From Bacilli bacterium (lineage in GTDB: Bacteria; Bacillota_I; Bacilli_A; Izemoplasmatales; Hujiaoplasmataceae), in assembly GCA_018399755.1 (NCBI GenBank), contig JAGYOE010000007.1, forward strand, positions 1 through 47,169: a stretch of 47,169 nucleotides of DNA, in the 5' to 3' direction. Positions 6,525 to 15,994 of the stretch are shown here, in pieces. Numbering within the stretch: position 1 is the stretch's first letter; each line of letters begins with the position of its first letter. The position numbers and the translations under genes were made by a program. The notes under the pieces were generated by a model. The model did no database searches. It was given only the letters and a program-made list of their open reading frames with translations, and was not told the DNA's origin.

Positions 6525-7529
6525 ATGTCAGTAAAAGTAGCAATTAATGGTTTTGGAAGAATCGGAAGGTTAGCTTTCAGAATTATGTTTGGCAATGAGG
6601 ATTATGAAATCGTTGCTATTAATGATTTAACAGATGCAGAACAATTAGCATATTTATTAAAATATGATAGTTCACAAGGAAGATATGATAAAGATGTTTC
6701 TTTTGAAGGTGATAATTTAATCGTAAATGGGAAGAAATTCCAAATCTTTTCAGAAAGAGATCCTGAGAATTTGCCTTGGAAAGAAAAAGATGTTGATGTC
6801 GTATTAGAGTGTACAGGGATTTTTACATCAGAAGAAGGGGCAAACAAGCATATTAAAGCTGGCGCAAAAAAAGTTTTAATCTCTGCACCTGCAAAAGGCA
6901 ATATTCCTACAATTGTTTATGGAGTAAATGAAGATATTTTAACGGGAAAAGAAAATATTATTTCAGCTGCTTCATGTACAACAAACTGCTTAGCACCAAT
7001 AGTTAAAATCCTCGATGATAATTTTGGTATTGAAAAAGGAATTATGACTACAGTTCATGCATATACAAATGATCAATCTACTTTAGATGTTCCGCACAAA
7101 AAAGGAATTAAAGCACGTAGAGGTAGAGCAGCAGCTATTAATATTATTCCAACTTCAACTGGAGCTGCAGCTGCAGTAGGAAAAGTTTTACCAAAATTAA
7201 ATGGTAAATTAGATGGAATGGCACTTAGAGTACCAGTAAGTGTTGGTTCAGTTGTTGATTTAGTTGTTGAATTAAACAAGAATGTTACTATAGAAGAAAT
7301 CAATAATGCTGTAAAAGCTTCACAATCAGATGTTGTTGGTTATACTGAAGATCCAATTGTATCTTCTGATGTTATTGGAGTTGAATTCGGAACTTTATTT
7401 GATTCTCAATCTACTAAAGTAATGGAAGTCAATGGCAAGCAATTAGTTAAGGTAATTAGTTGGTACGATAATGAGTATTCATTTACCGCTCAAATGATTA
7501 GAACCTTAAAAATACTTGTAAATAAATAA
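6525..7529 (+). CDS. gap: Glyceraldehyde-3-phosphate dehydrogenase
   Basis: Glycolytic enzyme that oxidises glyceraldehyde-3-phosphate to 1,3-bisphosphoglycerate with NAD. 334 residues, the standard length. The Rossmann motif is NGFGRIGRL, with AINDL giving the Asp that favours NAD over NADP. The catalytic cysteine is in SAASCTTNCLAP, and the active-site histidine in TTVHAYTNDQ. WYDNEYSF near the C-terminus is conserved. It stands alone rather than in the usual gap-pgk-tpi operon, with a strong promoter, a cre-like site upstream and its own terminator. Confidence 0.98.
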   Translation: MSVKVAINGFGRIGRLAFRIMFGNEDYEIVAINDLTDAEQLAYLLKYDSSQGRYDKDVSFEGDNLIVNGKKFQIFSERDPENLPWKEKDVDVVLECTGIFTSEEGANKHIKAGAKKVLISAPAKGNIPTIVYGVNEDILTGKENIISAASCTTNCLAPIVKILDDNFGIEKGIMTTVHAYTNDQSTLDVPHKKGIKARRGRAAAINIIPTSTGAAAAVGKVLPKLNGKLDGMALRVPVSVGSVVDLVVELNKNVTIEEINNAVKASQSDVVGYTEDPIVSSDVIGVEFGTLFDSQSTKVMEVNGKQLVKVISWYDNEYSFTAQMIRTLKILVNK

Positions 7530-7533
7530 TAAG

Positions 7534-7557
7534 AAAAGCATCTTCGGATGCTTTTTT
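7534..7557 (+). terminator. gap terminator
   Basis: AAAAGCATC and GATGCTTTT form a 9-bp stem closed by a TTCG tetraloop (7543-7546), followed by a run of T to 7557. Confidence 0.9.
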
Positions 7558-7574
7558 ACTACACGGAGCAATAA

Positions 7575-8204
7575 ATGGAATTTTTTAATGAATGGTTAGA
7601 TTCTCTTAGGATTATAGTACAAGAAAATATTTGGATAGCGCCTTTAGTAGGTATTTTGTTGCCTTTTATTGAGGCTATTTTTCCTACACTTCCTTTAGCA
7701 ATAATTATTTCTTTTAATTTAAGCATATTAGGAAGTGCTTTTGGCGTTATAGAAGGAACAATACTAACAATAATGCTTTCTACACTAGGTTCTTTTGTGG
7801 GTATGTTTTTGATTTTTATAATTATTAGATTAACTTTTGCTGATTTTTTTATCAGAAAAGTTAAAGGTTATAAATATGGAAAAGCATTTATTAATGCTGT
7901 AGAAGGTAAAAGTAAATGGTTTGTGTTAGCCTTAATGTCTAATCCGTTTTTACCATCTTCTATTTTAAACTATGGATTAGCCTTAACAAAAGTTACTGTA
8001 AAAAAATATGTCGCTTTAACAATTGTTTCTAGATTAATTATTATTTTGTTTATGGTCTTTTTAGGCTCTGTTTTTAACCTTCAAGATAATCCTTTAAATG
8101 TTGTTTGGATGATGATTGTATACTTTATGATATTAGGATTATGGTTGATATATCTTAAATCATTAAAAAATAAACAGGGTTCGTTTTTTGAAGATAAAGA
8201 CTAA
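7575..8204 (+). CDS. VTT/DedA-like (TVP38/TMEM64 family) membrane protein
   Basis: 209 residues and five or six membrane segments. The region IEAIFPTLPLAIIISFNL resembles the E-x-x-P-x-P re-entrant part of the VTT domain shared by DedA, TVP38 and TMEM64 proteins, and GSFVGMFLIF matches the glycine-rich helix that follows. Such proteins are thought to move lipids (for example undecaprenyl phosphate or phospholipid) across the membrane. In an apparently wall-less cell a phospholipid role would be more likely, but this is inference. The start at 7575 follows CGGAGC. No promoter is obvious; the gap terminator lies just before. Confidence 0.75.
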   Translation: MEFFNEWLDSLRIIVQENIWIAPLVGILLPFIEAIFPTLPLAIIISFNLSILGSAFGVIEGTILTIMLSTLGSFVGMFLIFIIIRLTFADFFIRKVKGYKYGKAFINAVEGKSKWFVLALMSNPFLPSSILNYGLALTKVTVKKYVALTIVSRLIIILFMVFLGSVFNLQDNPLNVVWMMIVYFMILGLWLIYLKSLKNKQGSFFEDKD

Positions 8205-8210
8205 CAAATA

Positions 8211-8239
8211 TTAAAAGATATTATATTTCATGTTATAAT
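8211..8239 (+). promoter_or_regulatory. Promoter of the PepP-type gene
   Basis: TTAAAA (8211-8216), 17 bp, TATAAT (8234-8239) with a TGT extension. Confidence 0.6.
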
Positions 8240-8258
8240 ATAATTTGAGGTGAGAATA

Positions 8259-9527
8259 ATGAAAAAAAGTATATTTATTAAAAGAAGAAAAGCACTAAGT
8301 AAAAAATTAACTGATCAAAGCTTTGTTTTATTTGCTTCAGGACAAGCAAAACATAAAAGTTTAGATCAGAATTTTAAATATTTTCCAAATCGTAATTTTT
8401 ATTTTTTAACTGGTTTAAAAAGAGAAAATTTTATTTTATTGTTAGCTAGAAATAAACTAGCTAATTTAGAATATATTTTTATTGAAGAGCCAAGTGATTT
8501 TGCAGCTAAATGGTTGGGAAAAAGAATGACTAAAGCTGAGGTAAGTGAAGTTTCCGGTATTAATGAAAAACACATTCATTATTTAAAAGATTTTGATGAG
8601 TTTTTAGGCAATAAATTTTTGCTAGATTCTCGTAATTTACTTTTAGATAAGGTGCCTAAATATATTTACCTTGATATGTTTAGAACGAAATATATGAAAA
8701 AACCTATTAGCCTAGAATTTTTTGGTAAAGTTTTAGAAAATTATCCTGAATTAACAATAGAAGATATTAATAAAATAGTATCGGATATAAGAAGGGTAAA
8801 ATCCATCTCAGAAGTTGAAGAGATAAAAAAAGCAATAGAATACACAAAAAAAGGTATTTACTCTATTTTAGATTATGCAAAACCAAAAATAAATGAAAGA
8901 GAACTAGAAGCTACATTTGAATATAATATTAAACTAGCTGGATCAAGTGGCATGGCTTTTGATACGATTGTTGCTAGTGGAAAAAATGCTACAGTATTAC
9001 ATTATACTGAAAACGATCAAATAATTAATGATAATGAACTTGTCTTACTTGATTTAGGCGCTTATAGTAATGAATATCCTGGTGATATTAGTAGAACTTT
9101 TCCAATAAATGGAAAATTCACAAAAAAACAAAAACAGTATTATCAGATGGTATTAGATGTTAATAAGGAAACTATTAAACAGGTAAAACCAGGAATATAT
9201 GTTAAAGAATTAAATGACTTTGCCAAAGATAAATTGGCTGAAGGATTAATTAAGTTAAACATAATTAAAGATAAATCTGAAATTTCTAAGTATTATTATC
9301 ATGGAGTAAGTCATTATCTTGGCTTAGATGTACATGATGTAGGTACTTATTCTAAAAAGATAGAACCAGGAGTGGTATTGACAGTTGAACCTGGTATCTA
9401 TATCGAAGAAGAAAAAATAGGCATACGAATTGAAGATGATATTTTGGTCACAGAAGATGGATATGAAAACTTAAGTAAAGATATTATTAAAGAAATTGAT
9501 GATATTGAGGAATATATGAATAAGTAG
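8259..9527 (+). CDS. pepP: Xaa-Pro aminopeptidase (M24B, PepP type)
   Basis: Removes an N-terminal residue that precedes proline. The N-terminal 150 residues form an AMP_N domain (FKYFPNRNFYFLTGL), followed by the pita-bread catalytic domain. The five metal ligands are visible: the two Asp in LDLGAYSNEYPGDISRTF (11 apart), His in GVSHYLGLDVHDVG, Glu in LTVEPGIYI and Glu in GIRIEDDILV. 423 residues is typical. I chose ATG 8259, six bases after GAGGTGA; the in-frame GTG at 8250 lies inside that ribosome binding site. Likely works with PepF in turning over peptides. recD2 follows after 7 bp and may be co-transcribed. Confidence 0.94.
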   Translation: MKKSIFIKRRKALSKKLTDQSFVLFASGQAKHKSLDQNFKYFPNRNFYFLTGLKRENFILLLARNKLANLEYIFIEEPSDFAAKWLGKRMTKAEVSEVSGINEKHIHYLKDFDEFLGNKFLLDSRNLLLDKVPKYIYLDMFRTKYMKKPISLEFFGKVLENYPELTIEDINKIVSDIRRVKSISEVEEIKKAIEYTKKGIYSILDYAKPKINERELEATFEYNIKLAGSSGMAFDTIVASGKNATVLHYTENDQIINDNELVLLDLGAYSNEYPGDISRTFPINGKFTKKQKQYYQMVLDVNKETIKQVKPGIYVKELNDFAKDKLAEGLIKLNIIKDKSEISKYYYHGVSHYLGLDVHDVGTYSKKIEPGVVLTVEPGIYIEEEKIGIRIEDDILVTEDGYENLSKDIIKEIDDIEEYMNK

Positions 9528-9534
9528 GCGTTAT

Positions 9535-11763
9535 ATGAGTTTTGTAGAAGGTACTATAAAAAGATATTTATTTTATAGTGAAGAAAATTCTTATTCCGTG
9601 ATTAAAGTGAATATTAATAACACGGATGACCCAGAATTAATTCGTTACGAACCCACAATAGTAGTTTGTGGGTTTTTTCCTAAGTTAGAGGTAAATGCAG
9701 AATATCGTTTTAAAGGAGAAATAAGACATCATGATAAATATGGTATGCAATTTAACGCTAGTAGTTTTGAAAGAATTATTGATAATACATATGATGGTTT
9801 AGTTGATTATTTATCAAGTGATATTTTTTCAGGTGTTGGAGTAAAAACAGCTCAGAAAATAATTGATAAACTAGGACTTAATGCTTTAGATTTAATTGCT
9901 GAAGATAAAGAAATATTAAATGAAATTCCGAGAATAAACAAAAAATTAAAATCTATAATCTATAACGGAATTATAGAAAATAGAGAAATGGAAAACACTT
10001 TAATATGGTTATATGGTTTTTCTATTTCACCTAATATGGCTATGAAAATCTACTCAAATTATGGTATAGAAACCAAAGAAATTATTAAAGAAAACCCTTA
10101 TATATTAATGGAAGAAATTGAAGGTATTGGATTTAAAAGAGCTGATGAAATAGGCTTAAAAATTGGTTTTGATTATGATTCTGATTTAAGAATTCAAGCT
10201 GTTATATATTATCTTTTAAATGAATATATGAGTAAGTATGGGGATACCTATCTAAAAAAAGCAAGGCTTTTAGATTATACTTTAAATTATCTAAATAGCG
10301 GTAGCGAAAAAATAGTTGAGTATGATAAGGTAGAAAAACTTTTAAATAAATTAATTGAGAAAGCTAAAGTTATTGAAGAAGAAAATCTGATATCGTTAAG
10401 TTATTTATATTTTGCAGAAAAATTTATTGCTAGAAAATCAATGGAGTTAAATTATAAACAAGAACATATTAATGATTTAGCGAAATTAATTGTTAATTTT
10501 GAACAAATGAATAATATTACTTACACCAAAGCTCAAAAGCAAGCTATTTCATTAGCGTTAAATAATTACTTCAGTATTATTACTGGAGGACCTGGAACAG
10601 GAAAAACTACTGTTATAAAAGGAATTGTTGATGTTTATAAAATGTTAAGAAATAACCAAATTGATACAGAACTAATCAAACTTGCAGCACCTACTGGAAA
10701 AGCTGCAAAAAGACTTACAGAAGCTACAACTTTACCAGCCACAACTATTCACAAACTTCTAGGTTATGATTTTGATGGGCAGTTTAAATATGGAACGGAC
10801 AATCAAATTGAAGTAAAACTAATCATTCTAGATGAAGCTTCAATGATTGATTGTTTATTGATGAAACGCTTATTAAGTGCTATCAAAAAATCAACTATAC
10901 TTGTTTTAGTGGGAGATGCAAACCAACTTCCTTCTGTAGGTCCAGGAGACGTTTTAAATGATTTGATTTTATCTAATTTATTTCCAGTTAAAAGGTTAGA
11001 TATTATTCACCGGCAAGCAAAAGATTCACACATTATTTCCTTAGCTTATGATGTGTTAGAAAAACAAATATCAAGAGATATTTTTGATAAGTTTGAAGAT
11101 CGTGTGTTTATTAGAACAAAGGATGAATATATTAGCGCTAAAATACTAAAATTAATTGAAAGAACTATAAATCATGGATATCAATTACTTGAAGATATTC
11201 AAGTATTGATACCAATGTATAGAGGTTATAATGGTATTGATAGATTAAATGATTTAATTCAAGCTACTTTTAATTCTGAGAATAAACATCTTAAAATTGA
11301 GTACCGCGGGAAAAAATTCTATTATCAAGATAAAGTAATGCAACTTGTTAATCAACCAGAAAAAAATGTTATGAATGGTGATCAAGGTATTGTTGTTGGT
11401 ATAAATGATGAAAAAGAATTAATTGTTGATTTTTCTGGAAACTTTGTTAAATATAATATGAAAGAATTGGATAATTTAACCTTAGCCTATGCTGTTTCAA
11501 TTCATAAGTCTCAAGGCTCAGAATTTAAAATTGTGATTTTGCCTTTAGCTAATGCATATACAATTATGTTAAGAAAAAAATTATTGTATACAGCGATTAC
11601 TCGAGCTAAAGATATGTTAATAATGGTAGGAAATTTTGAAGCATATAAACGAGGCGTATTGGGAAATGACCGGAAAAGATCAACAAATTTATTAAGGTTT
11701 TTAGAGTCTGAAACTAAAACTAATAATAATCAGAAAACTAGAATAGAAGATTTTCTTGATTAG
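9535..11763 (+). CDS. recD2: RecD2-type ATP-dependent DNA helicase
   Basis: 742 residues, an SF1B 5'-to-3' helicase of the RecD2 type that works without RecBC. An N-terminal OB-like part (1-90) and helix-hairpin-helix-rich region (DIFSGVGVKTAQKI and EEIEGIGFKRADEIG) precede the motor. Walker A is GGPGTGKTT (about residue 352), motif Ia has APTGKAAKRL, Walker B is LIILDEASM, motif III is VGDANQLPSVGPGD, and the last motifs are AYAVSIHKSQGSEF and LLYTAITRAKD. In Bacillus recD2 (yrrC) also lies immediately before alaS, so the order is conserved. Presumed role in replication-fork maintenance and repair. Confidence 0.95.
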   Translation: MSFVEGTIKRYLFYSEENSYSVIKVNINNTDDPELIRYEPTIVVCGFFPKLEVNAEYRFKGEIRHHDKYGMQFNASSFERIIDNTYDGLVDYLSSDIFSGVGVKTAQKIIDKLGLNALDLIAEDKEILNEIPRINKKLKSIIYNGIIENREMENTLIWLYGFSISPNMAMKIYSNYGIETKEIIKENPYILMEEIEGIGFKRADEIGLKIGFDYDSDLRIQAVIYYLLNEYMSKYGDTYLKKARLLDYTLNYLNSGSEKIVEYDKVEKLLNKLIEKAKVIEEENLISLSYLYFAEKFIARKSMELNYKQEHINDLAKLIVNFEQMNNITYTKAQKQAISLALNNYFSIITGGPGTGKTTVIKGIVDVYKMLRNNQIDTELIKLAAPTGKAAKRLTEATTLPATTIHKLLGYDFDGQFKYGTDNQIEVKLIILDEASMIDCLLMKRLLSAIKKSTILVLVGDANQLPSVGPGDVLNDLILSNLFPVKRLDIIHRQAKDSHIISLAYDVLEKQISRDIFDKFEDRVFIRTKDEYISAKILKLIERTINHGYQLLEDIQVLIPMYRGYNGIDRLNDLIQATFNSENKHLKIEYRGKKFYYQDKVMQLVNQPEKNVMNGDQGIVVGINDEKELIVDFSGNFVKYNMKELDNLTLAYAVSIHKSQGSEFKIVILPLANAYTIMLRKKLLYTAITRAKDMLIMVGNFEAYKRGVLGNDRKRSTNLLRFLESETKTNNNQKTRIEDFLD

Positions 11764-11775
11764 GCATATAATTAT

Positions 11776-11804
11776 TTGCAAATAGAAAATAAATATTGTA
11801 TAAT
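11776..11804 (+). promoter_or_regulatory. alaS operon promoter
   Basis: TTGCAA (11776-11781), 17 bp, TATAAT (11799-11804), placed so that transcription begins at the start of the T-box leader. Confidence 0.75.
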
Positions 11805-11810
11805 AATTTT

Positions 11811-12024
11811 GAAATCTATGATGAAGATAAGTAATAAATTATAATTTTTATAGCGAGTTTAGGTTTGGTGAAACTAAACATTTATAATTTATGAAGCTCC
11901 TTCTGAGAGGTGTTAATCGCACACGCCGCTCGCGTTAAGAGCAAAGAGTGCTAGGAAACTAGAATTAAGGTGGTACCGCGATTAATCGTCCTTTAGATAT
12001 TTTTAGGACGATTCTTTTTATTTT
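11811..12024 (+). promoter_or_regulatory. T-box riboswitch leader (Ala specifier) upstream of alaS
   Basis: The leader begins with GATGAAGATAAGTAA, typical for Stem I, has GGTTTGGTGAAACT as the distal loop, and presents GAA-GCT-CC in the specifier loop (GCU Ala codon at 11896-11898). AAGGTGGTACCGCG (11967-11980) is the tRNA acceptor-end binding box. The terminator is AATCGTCCT (11984-11992) with AGGACGATT (12005-12013), then CTTTTTATTTT. Uncharged tRNA-Ala should allow readthrough into alaS and probably the genes after it. Confidence 0.95.
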
Positions 12025-12040
12025 GCATGAGGTGATAAAT

Positions 12041-14674
12041 ATGAAAAGATTAACAGGTAATGAAATTAGACAAATTTGGTTAGATTTCTTTAAAGACAAA
12101 AGTCATAGAGTAGAAGAAAGTGCATCATTAATTCCAAATAATGATCCAACTTTACTATGGATGAATTCGGGAGTTGCTGCTTTAAAAAGATATTTTGATG
12201 GAAGAGTTGTGCCAAAGAATCCAAGAATTGTTAATATTCAAAAATGCATTAGAACAAATGATATTGAAAATGTTGGAAATACTGCAAGACATCACACATT
12301 TTTTGAAATGATGGGTAATTTTTCTATTGGTGATTATTTCAGAGATAAAGCAATTGATTATGCATATGAAATTTTAACTAGCAAAAAGTATTTTGATTTG
12401 CCATTAGATAAACTATATTTTACTTATTATCCTAGTGATTTGGAAACTTATGAAAAATGGATTCAAAAAGGGATAAAAGAATCTCATTTAATAGCCTCAA
12501 TAAATAATTATTGGGAAATTGGTACTGGGCCATGTGGTCCGTGTACAGAAGTATTTTTTGATCGTGGAGCGGATTTTGGAAACTATACAACTGAAACAAT
12601 AAAAAAAGATATTGAAAACGATCGTTATGTAGAACTTTGGAATATTGTATTATCACAGTATAATGCGATTGAAGGAAAGAAGCGTGAAGATTATCCTGAA
12701 TTACCTAATAAAAATATAGATACTGGAGCTGGATTAGAAAGATTTGCATCAATTTTTCAAAATGCAAAGACTAATTTTGAAACTGACTTGTTTTTACCTA
12801 TAATTAATCGATTCTCAAATATTGTAAATATTGAATATACTGGACAAAAATCATTTAAGATTGTTGCTGATCACATCCGTACAATTACGATGGCACTTAA
12901 TGATGGAGCTATGATATCTAATGAAGGTAGAGGCTATGTGATTAGAAGACTTCTAAGAAGAGCTGTCAAGCATGGTAAGCAATTAGGTATTAAAAAACCT
13001 TTCCTAACTGATTTAGTTACGGAAGTAGTTAAGTTAATGAAAGATTTTTATCCAAGCATCTTAGAGAAAGAAACTATTATTAAGAAAATTATAAATAGTG
13101 AAGAAATTAAATTTTTAGAAACTTTAGCTTCTGGTGAACAAAAACTTCAAGAAATATTACAACAAGCAAATAAAAAAGAAATATCAGGTAAAGATGCATT
13201 TGTTTTATATGATACTTATGGATTTCCACTAGAATTAACTGAAGAATATGCTGAAGAAGAAGGTTTCGAAGTTGATATTGTTGGTTTTAAAGAAGAAATG
13301 CAAAAGCAAAAAAATAGAGCTAGAAGTGCTAGAAATGAAGAGTCTTCTTTAGCTTCACAAAATCAAGAATACTTAAATTTTACAGATAAATCTGTTTTTG
13401 TAGGTTATGATCGTTTGGATGAAGTTGCAAAAGTTATCAAGGTTTTTCCGGAAGGAATAGTATTAGATAAAACACCGTTTTATGCTACTTCAGGCGGGCA
13501 GGTATCTGATGTAGGTTATATATATAATGATGAAATTAAATTGACTATAATAGATGTAGAAAAACTTCCTAATGGACAATTTATTCATAAAGCAAAAGAA
13601 AATATATCCAATGATTTAGAGGGACAAACAGTTAGAGCAAGTGTTGACGAAGAAAAACGTAGCTTTACAGAATATCATCATTCAGCTACACACTTGTTAT
13701 TTAAAGCTCTAAGAGATTTACTAGGTAAACATATTAGTCAGCAAGGCTCATATGTATCAAGTGAGGGTTTAAGATTTGATTTTAATCACTATGAATCTAT
13801 CTCTGACGAACAAATTTTAAAAATAGAAAAAGCTGTTAACCAAATGATTAATGATAGATATAAAACAAATACAATGATACTATCTGTAGATGAAGCAAAA
13901 GCAAAAGGTGCTATTGCAGAATTTGGAGAGAAATACACCGATAAAGTTAGGACTGTCGACTTAAAGTACACACTTGATTTATGTGGGGGAACTCATGTTA
14001 AGGATATACAAGATATTGAAAGATTTGCAATAAAATCTGTTTATTCAATTGGATCGGGAATTTATCGTATAGAAGCTTTAGCTAATGATTTAGCTATGAA
14101 TATTTCTGATGAACTAACCGGGATAAATGATGATATCCAAAATTTAAAAAATAAGGCAAACAATATTTTATTTGAAGCAAAAAGCAAAAATATAGAACTT
14201 ACCTTTGAGTATGATTATAATTATAGTCCGATTGGCAGCTATCAAGATGTTATAAATAAACGAGAAATACTAAAAGATTTACAACAAGCTGTTAAAAAAT
14301 TAGAAAAAGAATTTAATAAGAAGAAACAAGAAAAAAGCCTTAAAAGTATCGATGATTTTTCAAAATATACTTTTGGTAATAATATAATTGCTAGTTTAAA
14401 AGGAATTAATGGGTCAGCTTTAAAGCAATTAGCGGATAAATTGATTGAGAAACTAGATAATGGATTCGTGTTATTAGCTTCTGAAATAAATGAAAAAGTT
14501 ATTTTTGTCGCAAAAAGTGCAAACAAATCTTTAGATGCGGGGAAAATAGTTAAGGAAGCTGCTAAAATTTGTGATGGATCAGGTGGCGGAAGAAAAGATT
14601 TCGCTCAAGCCGGAGGGAAAGATACAAGTAAAATTCCTCAAGCTATTGAATATGTTAAGGAGATTGTATTATGA
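12041..14674 (+). CDS. alaS: Alanyl-tRNA synthetase
   Basis: Class II synthetase that charges tRNA-Ala and edits mischarged Ser and Gly. 877 residues. The N-terminal catalytic domain starts with EIRQIWLDFFKDKSH and contains WMNSGVAALK and ARHHTFFEMMGNFS. The editing domain has the zinc-type ligands HHSATHLL and DLCGGTHV. The C-terminal part ends in a DHHA1-like domain with GSGGGRKDFAQAGG. ATG 12041 is chosen because GAGGTGAT lies just upstream. It overlaps ruvX by four bases (ATGA) and heads a likely operon running to trhP2. Confidence 0.98.
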   Translation: MKRLTGNEIRQIWLDFFKDKSHRVEESASLIPNNDPTLLWMNSGVAALKRYFDGRVVPKNPRIVNIQKCIRTNDIENVGNTARHHTFFEMMGNFSIGDYFRDKAIDYAYEILTSKKYFDLPLDKLYFTYYPSDLETYEKWIQKGIKESHLIASINNYWEIGTGPCGPCTEVFFDRGADFGNYTTETIKKDIENDRYVELWNIVLSQYNAIEGKKREDYPELPNKNIDTGAGLERFASIFQNAKTNFETDLFLPIINRFSNIVNIEYTGQKSFKIVADHIRTITMALNDGAMISNEGRGYVIRRLLRRAVKHGKQLGIKKPFLTDLVTEVVKLMKDFYPSILEKETIIKKIINSEEIKFLETLASGEQKLQEILQQANKKEISGKDAFVLYDTYGFPLELTEEYAEEEGFEVDIVGFKEEMQKQKNRARSARNEESSLASQNQEYLNFTDKSVFVGYDRLDEVAKVIKVFPEGIVLDKTPFYATSGGQVSDVGYIYNDEIKLTIIDVEKLPNGQFIHKAKENISNDLEGQTVRASVDEEKRSFTEYHHSATHLLFKALRDLLGKHISQQGSYVSSEGLRFDFNHYESISDEQILKIEKAVNQMINDRYKTNTMILSVDEAKAKGAIAEFGEKYTDKVRTVDLKYTLDLCGGTHVKDIQDIERFAIKSVYSIGSGIYRIEALANDLAMNISDELTGINDDIQNLKNKANNILFEAKSKNIELTFEYDYNYSPIGSYQDVINKREILKDLQQAVKKLEKEFNKKKQEKSLKSIDDFSKYTFGNNIIASLKGINGSALKQLADKLIEKLDNGFVLLASEINEKVIFVAKSANKSLDAGKIVKEAAKICDGSGGGRKDFAQAGGKDTSKIPQAIEYVKEIVL

Positions 14675-15087
14675 AAATTCTTGGCCTTGACTTAGGCTCA
14701 AAAACTCTTGGGGTTGCTAGTTCTGATACAACCAAAACAGTCGCAACAATGGTAAAAACAATTACCTTTGACTCGTTAAACTATAATACAGCAATAAAGA
14801 AACTTCAATCTGCTATTGACATTAATGAATATGGAAAAATTGTTTTGGGATTGCCAAAAAATATGGATGGTTCGATAGGTTCACAAGCAAAAATAAGCAT
14901 AGATTTTAAAGAAAAACTAGAGGAAGCATTTAATGTTGAAGTTGTATTATGGGACGAAAGATTAACTTCAAAAATTGCACAATCAGTTATGATTAGTGCC
15001 AATTTAAGTCGAAAAAAACGCAAGAAAAAGGTAGATTATATAGCCGCAACAATAATTTTGCAAAGCTATTTAGATAGTAGAAAGTGA
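14671..15087 (+). CDS. ruvX: RuvX/YqgF family nuclease (Holliday-junction resolvase-like)
   Basis: 138 residues with an RNase H-like fold. The first catalytic Asp is in MKILGLDLGSKTLGVA, Glu and the strand around VVLWDERLTS, and a last Asp in KKVDYIAATIILQSYL. The family (YqgF, YrrK in Bacillus) is proposed to resolve Holliday junctions and also to act in 16S rRNA maturation; which holds here is unknown. It overlaps both neighbours by a few bases and occupies the same position as Bacillus yrrK. Confidence 0.94.
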   Translation: MKILGLDLGSKTLGVASSDTTKTVATMVKTITFDSLNYNTAIKKLQSAIDINEYGKIVLGLPKNMDGSIGSQAKISIDFKEKLEEAFNVEVVLWDERLTSKIAQSVMISANLSRKKRKKKVDYIAATIILQSYLDSRK

Positions 15088-15095
15088 GGAAAGAA

Positions 15096-15362
15096 ATGGA
15101 AGAAATGCAAGATACACTAATATTAACAGATGAATTAGGAAATGAGATTCGCGCAAGAATAATAATGACATTTGAATCTGATGAGTTCAACAAATCTTAT
15201 GTGGTATATCAAATGGAAGATGATGATAATGAAGAATATCACGCAGCTAGCTTTGATCCAGAAGATGGTGAAGAAGGAAAATTAGAACAAATTGAAACTG
15301 ATGCTGAATGGGATTTAATTGAAGAAGTACTAGAAAGTTTTTTAGAAGATAACGAAGAGTAA
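15096..15362 (+). CDS. yrzB: YrzB family protein (DUF1292)
   Basis: 88 residues, very acidic. The pattern I-L-TDELGNEIRARIIMTF, YVVYQMEDDDNEEYHAASFD and EWDLIEEVLESFLED is that of the DUF1292/YrzB family, whose function is unknown. I prefer ATG 15096 with GAGGAAAG upstream; an in-frame GTG at 15084 would overlap the end of ruvX. In Bacillus yrzB is followed by yrrL (mltG), which is missing here; the stop TAA is followed immediately by the trmR ATG. Confidence 0.88.
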   Translation: MEEMQDTLILTDELGNEIRARIIMTFESDEFNKSYVVYQMEDDDNEEYHAASFDPEDGEEGKLEQIETDAEWDLIEEVLESFLEDNEE

Positions 15363-15983
15363 ATGGTTAATAAATATCTAGCAGAAATTAATAAAGATTT
15401 TAATAACGATATAGTAAAATCTTTGTTAAGTCAAGCTAATAATTTAAAAATCCCTATTATTACTAATGAAGGAATTCATTTTTTAATTCAATTAATAAAA
15501 ATACATTCTTCAAAAAAAGTTTTAGAAATAGGTAGTGCTATTGGTTATAGTTCAATACTAATGGCGCTTTTTACTGATGTCACAATAACAACAATTGAAC
15601 GAGATGAAAAAATCGCAAAATTAGCTCTTAAAAACATTAAGAAAGCTAATTTAAGTAACAGAATTAATTTAATAATTGCTGATGCGAATAATGCTTCTAT
15701 TCCTGAAGATGATTTTGATTTAATTTTTATTGATGCCGCTAAAGCATCTTATATTAATTTTTTTGATAAATTTACTAAAAATTTAAAATCGAATGGGCTA
15801 ATAATTTGTGATAATTTATTGTTTAAAGGACAGGTAAATGAACCAGAATTAATAAAAAGTCGTAATAGAAGACAATTAGTAAAAAAGATTGATAAATTTA
15901 ATCAATACTTAATTAATCAAGAAAATTTTGATAGTTATATATATAATATAGGAGATGGAATTTCAATCTCAATAAAGAAATAA
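15363..15983 (+). CDS. trmR: tRNA 5-hydroxyuridine methyltransferase (YrrM type)
   Basis: 206 residues, a class I SAM-dependent O-methyltransferase of the COMT-like family. Motif I is VLEIGSAIGYSS, the acidic SAM residue is in TTIERDEK, and the catalytic metal region reads LIFIDAAKASY and IICDNLLFKG. In Bacillus the neighbour of trhP1/trhP2 in this position, TrmR (YrrM), methylates ho5U34 to mo5U34 in several tRNAs. The same gene order here supports that role. There is no gap to yrzB upstream. Confidence 0.85.
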   Translation: MVNKYLAEINKDFNNDIVKSLLSQANNLKIPIITNEGIHFLIQLIKIHSSKKVLEIGSAIGYSSILMALFTDVTITTIERDEKIAKLALKNIKKANLSNRINLIIADANNASIPEDDFDLIFIDAAKASYINFFDKFTKNLKSNGLIICDNLLFKGQVNEPELIKSRNRRQLVKKIDKFNQYLINQENFDSYIYNIGDGISISIKK

Positions 15984-15994
15984 AGGTGTATATT

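Noticed and set aside
15986-15994. GTG start of trhP1 at 15986
   Set aside because: The GTG is part of the AAAGGTG ribosome binding site; TTG 15995 has proper spacing.
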